Positions 1 through 10,892 of a stretch of DNA of 64,000 nucleotides are shown piece after piece. The notes under the pieces are model-generated. The model made no database searches. It saw nothing but the letters and a program-made list of their open reading frames with translations, and was not told the origin of the DNA. A program made the position numbers and the translations under genes. Position 1 is the first letter of the stretch; the number at the start of each line of letters is the position of its first letter. Origin of the DNA: Adineta vaga (lineage: Eukaryota; Rotifera); the NCBI GenBank assembly GCA_021613535.1, contig CP075495.1, positions 13,206,001 to 13,270,000 of the forward strand, written 5' to 3'.

Positions 1-291
1 CATGCGCACAATGTCCAACTTCTTTGTTGACTATTCTCATCGTTATCGTCATCAGCAGCATGTGCTACCATCAACAAGCAAACAAAAACTACCGTCTTCT
101 GTCTTTTCTTTCTTCTTTGTTCTCTCCATTGGTTTTTTTTCTTTTTTTTTCCTGTGTGTGACATAAGAGATTAAAATCGAAAAATAGAGTTTATAATATA
201 ATGAGATGACAAAATCAAAAATGCAAATGTCTGTATGTCATTTTTAGATTTTCAAGCATTGCATATTCTTTTTAAAAAAATAGTATAAATA
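1..291. other. Intergenic, no gene seen
   Basis: This stretch is AT-rich and pyrimidine-tract-rich with no open frame or splice pattern I can support. It is probably the 5' flank of the small gene that begins at 292. Confidence 0.6.
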
Positions 292-540
292 ATGGCATCT
301 AATAAACAAGGTATGGATGAACATGGTAATTCTCAATTACCAACTAAAGCAGCAGCTGAAGGTACACTTGCACCTGAAAAAGAAGCAGTTGTTGATCATA
401 TGACAACGAAAATTCCTGTTTCAACTAGTAATTTAAATGGCATGAATTCACATGGTGATACTGTCATTCCTGAAAAAGCCGTTGAAGCAAATTTAGATCG
501 TCATATTCATGGATTACATCCACAAACTCAACATGAATAA
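292..540 (+). CDS. Small hydrophilic protein with an internal duplication (82 aa)
   Basis: This is a single-exon frame of 82 residues from ATG to TAA. I do not recognise the family. The protein has no Cys, Trp, Tyr or Phe, about 7% Gly and seven His, so it is predicted to be soluble and disordered. Two halves look related: residues 7-12 GMDEHG with a following LPTKA, and a later GMNSHGD followed by IPEKAVEAN. The composition resembles hydrophilins and LEA-like stress proteins, which bdelloids use in desiccation. That is only a compositional analogy. The frame could also be the single coding exon of a longer transcript, because no splice sites were checked beyond it. Confidence 0.6.
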   Translation: MASNKQGMDEHGNSQLPTKAAAEGTLAPEKEAVVDHMTTKIPVSTSNLNGMNSHGDTVIPEKAVEANLDRHIHGLHPQTQHE

Positions 541-912
541 ATACGCAACTACAAAACAAAACTTATTCAAATAGATATTCCAGCAGTTCTTATTATTCAT
601 TCGATCGCTTTTTTATGTCTATATCATATCAACACTTCTTCTTTCTCTTCTAAATATACTTAGAGTAAATGAGATGTTTGTTAATGTTGTGTTTCTTTTT
701 TCATTTGATTTACATACAAAAACATTTTCTGAAATGAAAGACTTATTTCATATAATACCACCATACTAATATTGACTAATGTTTATGAAAATAATCACTT
801 GATATTAATAAAAGGAAAGTCTAGTAGTTTAGTTCGATGATGATTTCAATGTTCAATGAATAAATACATCAATATATGATTTACTTCTCTTCTAATTCCA
901 GATTCTGTTTTG
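541..912. other. Intergenic between small gene and Myt1
   Basis: AT-rich spacer with no supported exon. An ATTAATAAA stretch near 800 could serve as the polyadenylation signal of the upstream small gene. Confidence 0.5.
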
Positions 913-3082
913 ATGACCTTGTCACACGAGACAAGGATGACGACCGAAACGGAATTGATTTTTTCACCAGAACGTTCATCAACTAATTCGTTTCATATAT
1001 TTTCTAGTAAAAAAGTAAAATTAGATCATTCGTTTTTGATTTCTAATAATTTCTAAATTGATATATCTTTATTTCAGGCAAGTCGTCGCGGTGCAACATT
1101 ACATCAACCACCAAAACCTGTTTCATGTCGTGTCTTTCGATATTTTACACCAGCTGCAGCAGTTCGACCATCCAACGCTGTTTCAGTTAGTACAGATTCT
1201 TATGGTGTTGGTATGTATTTCTCATTTATTTTGATGTGTTTATTTGTTAGTTTTTCATATATTTAGCATTAGAAAGTCCTTTTTATACGAAATCGAATAC
1301 GTCTACATATTGGGATCAATGTTTCGAACATCTGGAATGTATTGGACGTGGATCATTTGCTGAAGTAAGACACAAATAAAAGAATGTAAAAATCTTAACT
1401 AATTTTTATTAGGTTTACAAAGTTCGTAATAAAGAAGATAATCAATTATATGCAATCAAACGATCATTAACTAAATTTCGTGGCAAATCTGATCGGTAAA
1501 AATCGTAATTTTTCGAAAAGCTTCTTTATTGTGAAAATAATTATTGTACTAGTGATCACAAATTAAAAGAAGTTCGTTTCCATGAAGCACTTGCTACACA
1601 TGAAAATATCTTGAAAATTATTCGTGCATGGGAAGAACGTGAACGTCTATACATTCAAACTGAACTTTGTGAAAGCAAGTAAGTGTTAAATACGAAGAAG
1701 TCTTCACTATATATCTTTCTGAAGTTTATTGGAATATGCTGCTGAACATCCAATGAATCAAACAATGATTTGGCACTTTCTCTATCAAATCAGTCAGGTA
1801 AATTGTCATTTTGTTTCAGTTCATTGAATGTAATTATTATCTATCTAGGCTCTAGATTTTCTTCATTCATTATATTATGTACATATGGATGTAAGTACTT
1901 CGAATATCATGGACATGCATACATATGCATATAGATGTATCGTTTTTATTGAAAGGTTAAACCAGAAAATATCTTGATTACACATGATGGTATTCTCAAA
2001 CTTTGTGATTTTGGTATTGTACATGATTTACGAAGTGTATGAATGAAGTTGATTTCTGGCTTTGAAATTTATTTGTTGAATTATTTCTCTTATAGGCATC
2101 AACATTAGCACAAGATGGTGATGCACGTTATCTTGCATTTGAAGTTCTTTCAGGTACAATATCAACAGCAGCTGATATATTTAGTTTAGGCATGGCAGCA
2201 CTTGAATTAGTCAGTGATTATGATATGCCTGTAACCGGTGATCTTTGGACAGATATTCGTGGAGCAAATATACCAGTAGAAATCATTTCAGGTAGAAAGA
2301 TATGTAAACAAAATTTTCATTTAATCTATATTTTCATTTATAAAGTATTAACTGATATGAAATTAAAAGAACTTTTACTTCGAATGATACATGCAGATTA
2401 TAAATTACGACCATCAGCTAGAGAAGTTCTTGATAGTCCAACAATTCGTAATCAAGTACGTAGAGAAGAAGGAGAAGAAATGTAATATAATAACTTCCTT
2501 TTTATCGATTTAGATTTGCCATATATTATCACCATTTGCATTTAATCAACATCGACATGAACACGTAAATGTTTAACCATTGAAATATTTGATAAAAATA
2601 AATTGTTTATTTTTTCAATAGACTGTTTCAACAATTGGTGGAAATGATTCACCAGCTAGTCATGGTTGTCGAACACCAATTAAAAAACCTAAACGACCAC
2701 CAAATTATGGTGGCTATCATGATGAACATTCGGATGGTTTGAATCTTATTTTCTTTAAATTTGGATAATTTATCGTTTGTTTTCTAGATGAATTTCGACT
2801 TCATTCAGTTCACGATAAATCTCGATTGTAAGTTAGATCATCCATTGAATTTGATTATTGCGTAGAATATAACTTTTGATTTTCTAGAACGCCTCCACCA
2901 CCAGTTGTTGGTGATCCACTTCGCGTTCGTCTCTTCCCCGGTGATTCCGATGAAGAAATCAATGATGATCATATTTATTTGTAAGTTAATTATTTCGTTT
3001 TCTCTTTCATTTGCTTTTCTCTGTAAATAGTCGAAAATCTCCAGGTCAATTCAAATTTGATAGTAGTGGAACTGAAGATTAA
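913..3082 (+). CDS. PKMYT1: Myt1-type inhibitory Cdk1 kinase, spliced
   Basis: About 15 exons with introns of roughly 45-70 nt encode about 465 residues. Myt1 and Wee1 kinases phosphorylate Cdk1 and block entry into mitosis. Motifs in order: glycine loop IGRGSFAEVYKV, lysine motif YAIKRSLTKFRG (the RS..FRG signature favours Myt1), catalytic loop HMDVKPEN in place of HRD, DFG as CDFGIV, and GDARYLAFE where the usual APE is AFE. The exon ending at 2455 has a strong GTACGT donor; reading past it gives a false stop at 2483. The C-terminal tail is Pro/Arg-rich and ends SSGTED. I see no hydrophobic segment after the kinase domain, whereas vertebrate Myt1 has a membrane anchor there. The start at 913 is the first ATG of the open exon; a second in-frame ATG lies eight codons downstream. 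Confidence 0.88.
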
Positions 3083-3598
3083 TTCATTTTCACCGATGCT
3101 CTTTTTCTTTCCTATCTACATAAATTCTATATGTCAGATTATAATTTACAATTGAATCTTTATTTTTTGTTGTTCTTTCCATGATGATTATTGTTGTTAC
3201 TATTCAATGAAGAAGAAAATGATATGTAAGCAAGAGAAATGTCAGATATATGTATATATTTTGATTATCTCCTGTCACAAATGAATTTCAAGCCGATGAT
3301 CTTTCTTTCTTTGTGCATGTCTATCTGCTTTTATTTATTCTTGTTAATAAGTATTGTGTACAGGTTAAAACAAAAAGAACATTTGCTGATCTCTTCTTCT
3401 TTCTTTCTCTATTTATTTTTTGCTCTTCTTCTTACATTTATGTGTGTGTGTACGTGTGTGATTAACTTGTTCAAAATTAACTTTTTTCTCGTTCTCGAAA
3501 GTGTGTTTGTGTGAAATTATTTAAGATATATCTATATATGAATGTATGCAACGCACTAATTCAGAAAATAATAATAGATTTTTATTTATAGATATTCT
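3083..3598. other. 3' flank of Myt1 and 5' flank of the IMMP2-like gene
   Basis: Low-complexity TTCTT and TGTGTG tracts. A 91-codon open frame here is hydrophobic and built from these tracts, so I do not call it a gene. Confidence 0.5.
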
Positions 3599-4382
3599 AT
3601 GAGACAGTTTGTGAAATCATTTAGTTGGTATTTATATGGAGGAGTAACATGCTATTGGTTACAACGAGTTTTTATGGATTTTATTCGTATAGATCAGAAC
3701 GAAAACGATTTATTTCAATTGGGTGATATCGTAATTTTAGATAAATGGAATCGATTGAAATTAAATAGGTATTAATTGATTTGAAAGAAAAATATCCGTT
3801 TGTTTAAAACTTCTTTTAATCAATTAGCAGTATAGTTAATATAAAAAATATTCCGAGGAAGATTTTAAAATCAGATAGTATCCTCACGGTTAAAATTGCT
3901 TGGGGAGATTATTAACGATAAAATACTCATATTCTTGTGCATATTAAACAATCAATCATCATATGATTATTTCTAGTTTTGTTTAGTATAGAAACAATTT
4001 AATATGTGCTAAATCACCTGATGATCATCAGCAGACAATCTTTGGTTATGTTATTGCTTTTTCTGATGATAGAATTAATACTCAACCAACGAATACTAGA
4101 GTCAAACTAGTCAAAGTAAGTGAGTTTGGAACTTAACTTCTTGATTTCCTCTATTGATTTCCTTCAGATTCCCAAAGGAAGTGTTGCTATTAGTCTACTA
4201 ACAAACAATGATCTGGAAGAGATTAAAATCATCCCATTGGGTTTAATCGAAGGTCGAACATTAGCTCGAGTAATTGAACACGTTATTTTACTTTTCATTT
4301 AACTCAATCTATTTAGATATGGCCACCAAAACGTTTTATCAGTCATCTTCTTAATAAATCATCAAAAACGGATATAGAATGA
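3599..4382 (+). CDS. IMMP2-like inner-membrane protease homologue lacking catalytic residues
   Basis: Four exons (3599-3768, 3992-4115, 4168-4269, 4317-4382) join in frame to 153 residues; human IMMP2L has 175. IMMP2 is a mitochondrial signal-peptidase-like protease that uses a Ser-Lys dyad. Matching segments are VILDKWNRLKLN, the IPKGS box, PLGLIEGRTLARIWPP (IMMP2L has SLGLL...ILWPP) and the short N-terminal hydrophobic stretch. The Ser box, normally (E)G.SM.P(T/S)L, is replaced by FIRIDQNENDLFQLGD, and the lysine normally in the KRV of the second box is replaced within IFGYVIAF. Both dyad residues therefore appear lost while the fold is kept. The first intron is 223 nt, about four times the local norm. 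This looks like a pseudoenzyme paralogue rather than a broken gene, since all splice junctions and the frame are intact. Confidence 0.72.
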
Positions 4383-4693
4383 AAAGATTATTTCAAATTT
4401 CTATCTGAACAATTGTCTGTCAATTTCTTTTCGTTGGGAAATAAAACATCAAAAAAAAAAGAAAGAAAGAAAACAAAAATACAATAAAGATCGTAAGCTC
4501 CTAGAAAACAACTTGAGCTGAACAGAATACATTGAATATATATATATATATGTAAGAGTGGTAAAATATATGTATATATATATACAAAATAAAGTCGAAA
4601 GGTTTTTTTTTCTTTCCCAATGTGTTTTATACACCGGGTTTCAATAAGGAAGAACAATGATGAGGATACATTTGTATTTGAAGTTTCTCTTAG
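4383..4693. other. Convergent 3' flank
   Basis: Region between the 3' ends of the IMMP2-like gene (+) and the DPP6/10-like gene (-). It contains an AT microsatellite near 4537-4585 and A-rich tracts. No gene seen. Confidence 0.6.
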
Positions 4694-7600
4694 TTAATCA
4701 TGCTCATCTTGTACAACTAATTTTCGTTCTTTATTTACTCGTCCACCGAGACATTCTTGAAAGAATTGTCGTTGAAAATGAAAATAATCATCATGTATTG
4801 TTGGATTCTTCTCGAAATCATGATCAGCATCGGGATAAACCTTTTGAGAGAAAGAAGAAGAAAATTTCTTCAAATTATGTGAAAATTATTTACTTTAAAT
4901 TGAAAATCAACACGAGCTTCGATGAATGATTTTGCTAATGCTGCTGCATGTTTAAAATGTACTTCCTCTACAAAAGATTACCATGAAAAAATCTCAATTT
5001 TTTTCTTTCTTCAATAGATTTACCATCAGCTGTTCCATGTACAATAGCTATACTTCTATTACGCATATTAGATCGACGAGACTAAAAAATAGCAAGATAT
5101 TTCATTTGAAAAAAGAAATCTTTATTATTGCTTACTGATTGAAGATTTGCTCTTAATCCACGAATACGTTCAGTATAGAAAGCATCTTAATGACAAAGAT
5201 GAATGATGTTATAAAATCAATATGGAAATTAAAATCTTACAGTAATGTGATAAATCAGTTACAGGAGAATCAAGAAATGCACAATTATATTCAAATTTAT
5301 CTTTGTATGGTTGTTCAAGTAATTTTAATGCAATAGCAGCGGCAGGACCCTAAAATATATTTCAAAAATTGAAATCATTAGAATATCTGTGTATGAAGTA
5401 GGTAATAAAAACAAGTGATGTCATCATTTTCTTATTATAGATAGACCAATCTGTCAATAGTTATTTGAACAGATGGATGATTATTAAAATTTATCTGTCA
5501 TGATATTACAATTCAACTTACAAGTAGATTACAAAAACATGCTCATATGTTATCATTTGCTGGGATTTGTATATATCTTAAGCATTCTGATAGAACAATA
5601 AAGTATTCATAAAGAACTATTTGTCAATCTAATTACATATGTGAATGAAAGCATTTGTTCCCAAGAGTTCATTCAATAAAACTTCATCTACATTGAAATT
5701 TTTAATCAATCAAAACTCGATTTTTAAGCAACATTTCTTGTCTTTAAGTTAATTCTCAAGGACAAAATCAATCAATTACTAACACATGTAAATGCCGAAG
5801 CTATTTATTGACAATACATTTAACATTCCGAAGAAAGAAAAGAAAACTTACGCGTGCTTTTAATCCAAATCTTGTACTATTTAATGTTTCATTAAATTTC
5901 TTGTCATGATATTTTAAATGTCTAAAATAGGTTTATATTCCCAACAAAATTCAAACGAGAATATTTTCCTTACTGTGCAACTTTAATATAATCATCATAT
6001 TGTCTTTCGAACCAATCAAATTGATTACTTTTGAGATAGTTTTCATCCTGTCCTGTACTACCATGTGAATCAAATAGAACAATACTTATATTATCTTTTG
6101 TCACATGAGCAAATCTTAAAAATTCCACATAATTCTTGCTTTATCTCAAAAAATTGATTCTCTTACTCGACTAATGGGAAAGCGTATTTTTTTGTAACTT
6201 GTTGATCATATAGTCGATCATTTCTATTGAATGAAAAGAATATTTCTTTGGGTTCTTTTTTTCTCTTTTTACTCAAAATCTTACATTGATACAATAACAG
6301 GATAAGATGCAATGGTTACATTTGGACTATATGTCGGAGGAAAAATGATCATACCATGACCCACTAAAACAGACATATTTACTTGAGGGAAAAGTTTTGT
6401 TGAAATTTCTTTTACCTGAATGTTTTCCATCGAGTGGAACAGAAAAGAAGTCAACATAAGGCATTAGTCGATTATTAATCCATGTTCGAAATGATAAATT
6501 TTCATTAATTAAACCTAAAAAAAAGTTTATTCTTAAAATGAATAGAAAAATTACAAATTTATTTTTACCAATTTTATCTGTTCGATTATGTAATGTTGAA
6601 TATGGAATCGAAGGTCCATAACATTCTAATACATAATAACTACCATTTCCTGAACTAAATTGTGCATTTGCATAACCACATGTTTGATTTTCATCGTTAC
6701 AAGAAATACAATCAAGATCAACTTTGTCGTTCATATAATTCCATCTACATCACAAATATTTATTATACATTTCATTTCTATTAGTTTTTTTCCTTACCGA
6801 TAAACTTCTCGTTCTAATGAATGATTTTGACGTGAACCAGTAAAATATACATAGTTATATTTATCAACATGAACTATTTCATCTGCATAGATATTCGTTG
6901 ATGATATTGCTCCAATACCAGGATACTTAAAAACAAACATATGAAAAAATGTGAAAATCTTCTCTTTCGGTTCAAACATACAGTTTGATCAAAATCAATT
7001 CGAACCACATGTGGATATGCTTTTTGTGTTGATTTATCAATACTATGGGTTTCAAATCGTATAATAAAACCATATGTACCCATTGGTGAAAAGAATGGTT
7101 TAAGAAATCGCGGTAAAATTCCACCTTTTGATGTTTCTTTCCAAAAAGATTTCAATGCAATTTCATCAGTTCCATTATTTCCTGTACGAATTTCATACAA
7201 TTGTATAATACTCGAATTTTGACCACGATTTCCGTAGACAACTGCTAAACATGTATCACAATACCATACAACATGATAGATGTACAAATCAGATTTCCTA
7301 ATAAATACACAAAAGGGAAAGAGACAAATCGATACAAGATATTGGTCATGAAAAAACTTCATTTCTTACAAATTTCTATATTCAATTGGACGTGGTACAC
7401 GAAGATTTTGTCCTGATTTAATATTATAGATGTAAACATCAAGTAAAGGTAATTTATCACTGAATTTCGGATATGGGATTGAATATTGATCATTATTATC
7501 ACGTGATAAATCATAGACAAGAAAATGATTTTTGGAAACATTTCGTAAATCAATTCTTATATATGCTAAATAACGATCCGTTGGTGACCAAAATAAAAGA

Positions 7601-9460
7601 AGATTGCGATTGAAAATTTCATCTAATAATACAAAGAAAGGAATACTCAAAAACCTTTAATTCCGATCAAAAATAGAGCTCATCATTAGTTATTCAATGA
7701 AGTGTTAAATATATTCCATAAAAAAATATCATCTGTTTCTATAAATAAAAATTATCTTCAGATGATTAGACAGCTTTTCACTTCAGGGACTTTTCCGTTT
7801 CTATATATATATATATTTAATAATTACCAGATTGCTATCGACGAGAAAAGATACTTACATTCATAAATCCATTCGACTAATCCATTATGAATTGATTCTC
7901 GGCTACCATTAAATGTTACACGATGACTTGTTGTTGTAGCAGTATCATAAATATAGATATCAAAATTATGTATAAAAGCCTAAAGCAAAACACCTCGAAG
8001 ATAAAATGTATACAATGAAAATATTGAAATCTTACGAAATAATTGTCCGAATTTGAATATAAAATAGCTGATAAAGGTAAGATTCTATTAACAGATAGAG
8101 CGATCGATGAAATTTTTCTTGAACTTTCATATAAATCATAATAATATTCCGTAAAGTATCGATGTACCTTATAAAAGGATAGGAGAAAAAAATCTCTTTT
8201 CCGATTCAATAAAATCATGATTTCTTTACTTTTTCTTTCTGATTCGGGATTAAAATAAATCGTGTCGATGGTGAAACAATTCCCGGTACAATATTCTCTT
8301 GTTGAAGAATATTTCTTCGAAATAGTAATTTTTCCGTTAATGTATCACAGTTATAAATCCATATTGAACCAGTCGTATCCATAAAAGAAAATGATACATC
8401 TGATATCCATGTACCATTCCATCTATAGACGAAGAAAAATCATTTCGAAATAAAAAAATACTACAAATCGACATTCTACTTACGGTTTAGGAATTTTTAT
8501 ATCAAATATATCTTGTTCACTGAGTGGAATCAAACCATGAGAAGATATTATTGGACCTATTCAAATGATTCTACTGTTCACGCAAGAAAATAAAACAATT
8601 GATCGAAACTTACGAGTACTTGTAAGAAAGATGGCTGCAGTAATAAATAAACAAACAATGGCAATGACAACAAAAGCAATGCCTAAACCTTTCCAATTTT
8701 GTTTCTTACTCGTACCACCCACTAATTCCTAAACAATACAATTTGAAAATCATCTCAGATGACATGAAGGGAAAATTATATGTTCGTCTTCTCTTCTATA
8801 GCTCACCACACAAAAAGAACAACATTGTAATAAATTCGAATTATTTCCCTCAAGTTCAGTCTGTTGCTGTTGATGAGATACAAACATTCGAAAAAGAAGA
8901 ACTTTTTTTCTCTTCGTTTTGAAATAGTAGTCATAATACACAGAAGAAGAAGAAGAAAATACAAAAGAAGAAAATCTATTGAAACTAAAATGAATATAGA
9001 AAGCTACTGACGGAAATCGTTGAACAATAGAAGAAAAAACTTGGAAAATGACGTTCATTAGACTAGCTTTAAAAATAGATAAAGCTGATAGGGAAAAAAA
9101 GAGTTCAAGGAGAATATATATGCATACACGTTTGTTTTTTTCTGTCGATGATATCAACGATTATTAAGTAACATTACAGTTGATTAAGTTTTGTTTCTTT
9201 TCTTTTCTTTTCTTTTCTTTTCAAGAGAAATGTATTGACTAATCCTCAAGCAGATCTTTATCATACTTTCATTATCCTTTTGTTTCATTAAGAGTATTAA
9301 TACTCAACATGATGAATCTTTATTAGGTCAATGAATATGTGCGTATATGATTTGAAAAAAGACAAAGTTAATCCATGGAAATCATTTCTAGATGAGTAGA
9401 GAAGAGAACTCAAGGATATTTTTGAACGAAACTCACTTTATAACGAACCATTGTAGCCAT
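4694..9460 (-). CDS. DPP6/DPP10-like catalytically inactive dipeptidyl peptidase homologue
   Basis: A many-exon gene for a type II membrane protein of the DPP4 (S9B) family. The common exon at about 8610-8730 gives ELVGGTSKKQNWKGLGIAF and a membrane span; the ELVG...NWKG junction is shared with vertebrate DPP6 and DPP10. A beta-propeller follows, with N-glycosylation sequons. In the C-terminal hydrolase domain the nucleophile elbow, GWSYGG in DPP4 and GKDYGG in DPP6, reads LKARGP across the exon junction at about 5851/5352, so the serine is Ala. The acid and His regions remain (HGTADE and YPDADHDF). DPP6 and DPP10 do not cleave peptides and act as subunits of Kv4 potassium channels; such a role here is inference. 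Stop TAA at 4694-4696. The nearest start exon is 9437-9460 (MATMVRYK, donor GTGAGT), which joins the common exon in phase 0. One intron (about 5353-5851) is near 500 nt. Confidence 0.82.
9193..9222. repeat. (TTTTC)n microsatellite
   Basis: Six tandem TTTTC units within the first intron of the DPP6/10-like gene. Confidence 0.9.
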
Positions 9461-10511
9461 GTTGTAATGAAAATACAACAAATAATTGTATGTTCAGAAA
9501 AGAAACACACAAACGAAGAATTAAGTATAAATAGTTCTGGAGAAATAAGATTATTCAAACGATATATATATATGTATATGTTTGTTTGTTGTTGTTGATT
9601 TGAAAATTAAATCAGAAACGGGAGAATGTGCACATCGTCAATCGTCACGTCGAAACGGAACGATGACGATGAAAAGAGAAAAGAATAAGATCAAAAAGAC
9701 GACAAATAGAGAGAACAACGTTGACGACAAAGACTAACATCAGAAAGCCATGTCGATGTTTCTCTCACTTGTTCTATCTTTCATCCGCCATAATTTTCAG
9801 GCAAACCATCTACATTTCATCTCTCTAGTATGCATGATGTTGTCACTTTTTTTTCTTCTTTTCTCAGACGCTTCGTCGTTCGCTGTCTTAGAATCCTAAC
9901 TAGAGTCAATTTTTCCTTCTTTCTTCTGTTTTTTTTTTATTGCAGACATCCAGATTGAGACTGTTGGTTCTCAGTTATGTGTATGTGTTCTATGAAAGAT
10001 AAAAGGGACGAGAAACGAAGAGAGAAAGAGCTATAAAGAACAAGCAAGACGAATAATGCTAATAGAAGAAGAAGATGGTTAATAATAAAATGAATGGTTG
10101 GTTGGTCTGTCTTTACTTGACTAGTACTCAACCGATGGTTGCTGACGATTCGCAATGATGCTGATGATAATGAAAGAAGAAGAAGTAGAAAAAGAAGAAG
10201 AAGAAAGAGGAGGAGTAGGAGGAGAATGAGGAAGACGAAACGAAGAAGATGAAGGATGGGAGCAAGACAATTTATTGAAAGTAATATATAAAAACGGAAA
10301 ACGATTTTGAGCCAGCTTTCTTTTTCTCAAGTTGTCAAACAATACGAAAAAAAAATAGGCATAAGAAATATTCCAAGTCATTTTTCTTGGCACCAGATGT
10401 TATTTGATCAATGAGCTCATAGTTGATCGACATACGTACTCTTATCTTTCGCATGAATACACTCTTGAATTTTCTTTTCTGCTCATTCGACAATTAAGAT
10501 ATAACAGTTCA

Positions 10512-10514
<3 letters not shown>

Positions 10515-10555
<41 letters not shown>
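10515..10555. repeat. (GA)n microsatellite
   Basis: About 20 uninterrupted GA units. Confidence 0.95.
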
Positions 10556-10556
<1 letters not shown>

Positions 10557-10838
10557 AAAAACTGCTCAAAGTAATTGAGACTGTTTATTTCATAAGGCTA
10601 TTTTCTTCTTTCAATAGGTTACCGAACTAAATACATACCGAAAGAAAAAAAATAGAAAGAAGACGAAGAAAAAAAGAAGTTAATTGCCTATTTACTATCT
10701 CTGACGTCGATGTCGTTCGTTGAGTTTCTACTAAAGGTAGACGAACGACTCTGATGAAAGTCAAATAAAGTTTCAAGTGATTATTTTTACATAGAAAATC
10801 CTTCTATGAAAAAAAGGAAAATCTAACTATTCGATTAC

Positions 10839-10892
10839 CTGTATTTCTCGTTTATTTTGATACTGACGAAATTGATGAATAATAAAAAGCAT
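10839..10892 (-). other. Candidate alternative first exon of the DPP6/10-like gene
   Basis: On the minus strand an ATG opens 18 codons, MLFIIHQFRQYQNKREIQ, ending at a GTAATC donor in phase 0. That is the phase needed to join the membrane-anchor exon that begins ELVGG. No transcript evidence is available, and a chance ATG plus donor cannot be excluded. Confidence 0.35.

Noticed and set aside
2456-2485. Stop codon ending the Myt1 kinase early
   Set aside because: A strong GTACGT donor at 2456 and an acceptor at 2513 skip it, and the following exon continues in frame.
3239-3514. Open frame of 91 codons
   Set aside because: Built from Phe/Leu/Ser-rich low-complexity translation of TTCTT and TGTG tracts in the Myt1 3' flank; no splice sites or family features.
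8750-9157. Minus-strand frame of 135 codons upstream of the DPP6/10-like anchor exon
   Set aside because: Low-complexity Ser/Phe-rich; it lies in the first intron, and the 24-nt exon at 9437-9460 joins the anchor exon in frame without it.
10121-10393. Minus-strand frame with Pro/Ser-rich run
   Set aside because: Produced by GAAGAAG-type purine repeats; no homology or coding pattern.
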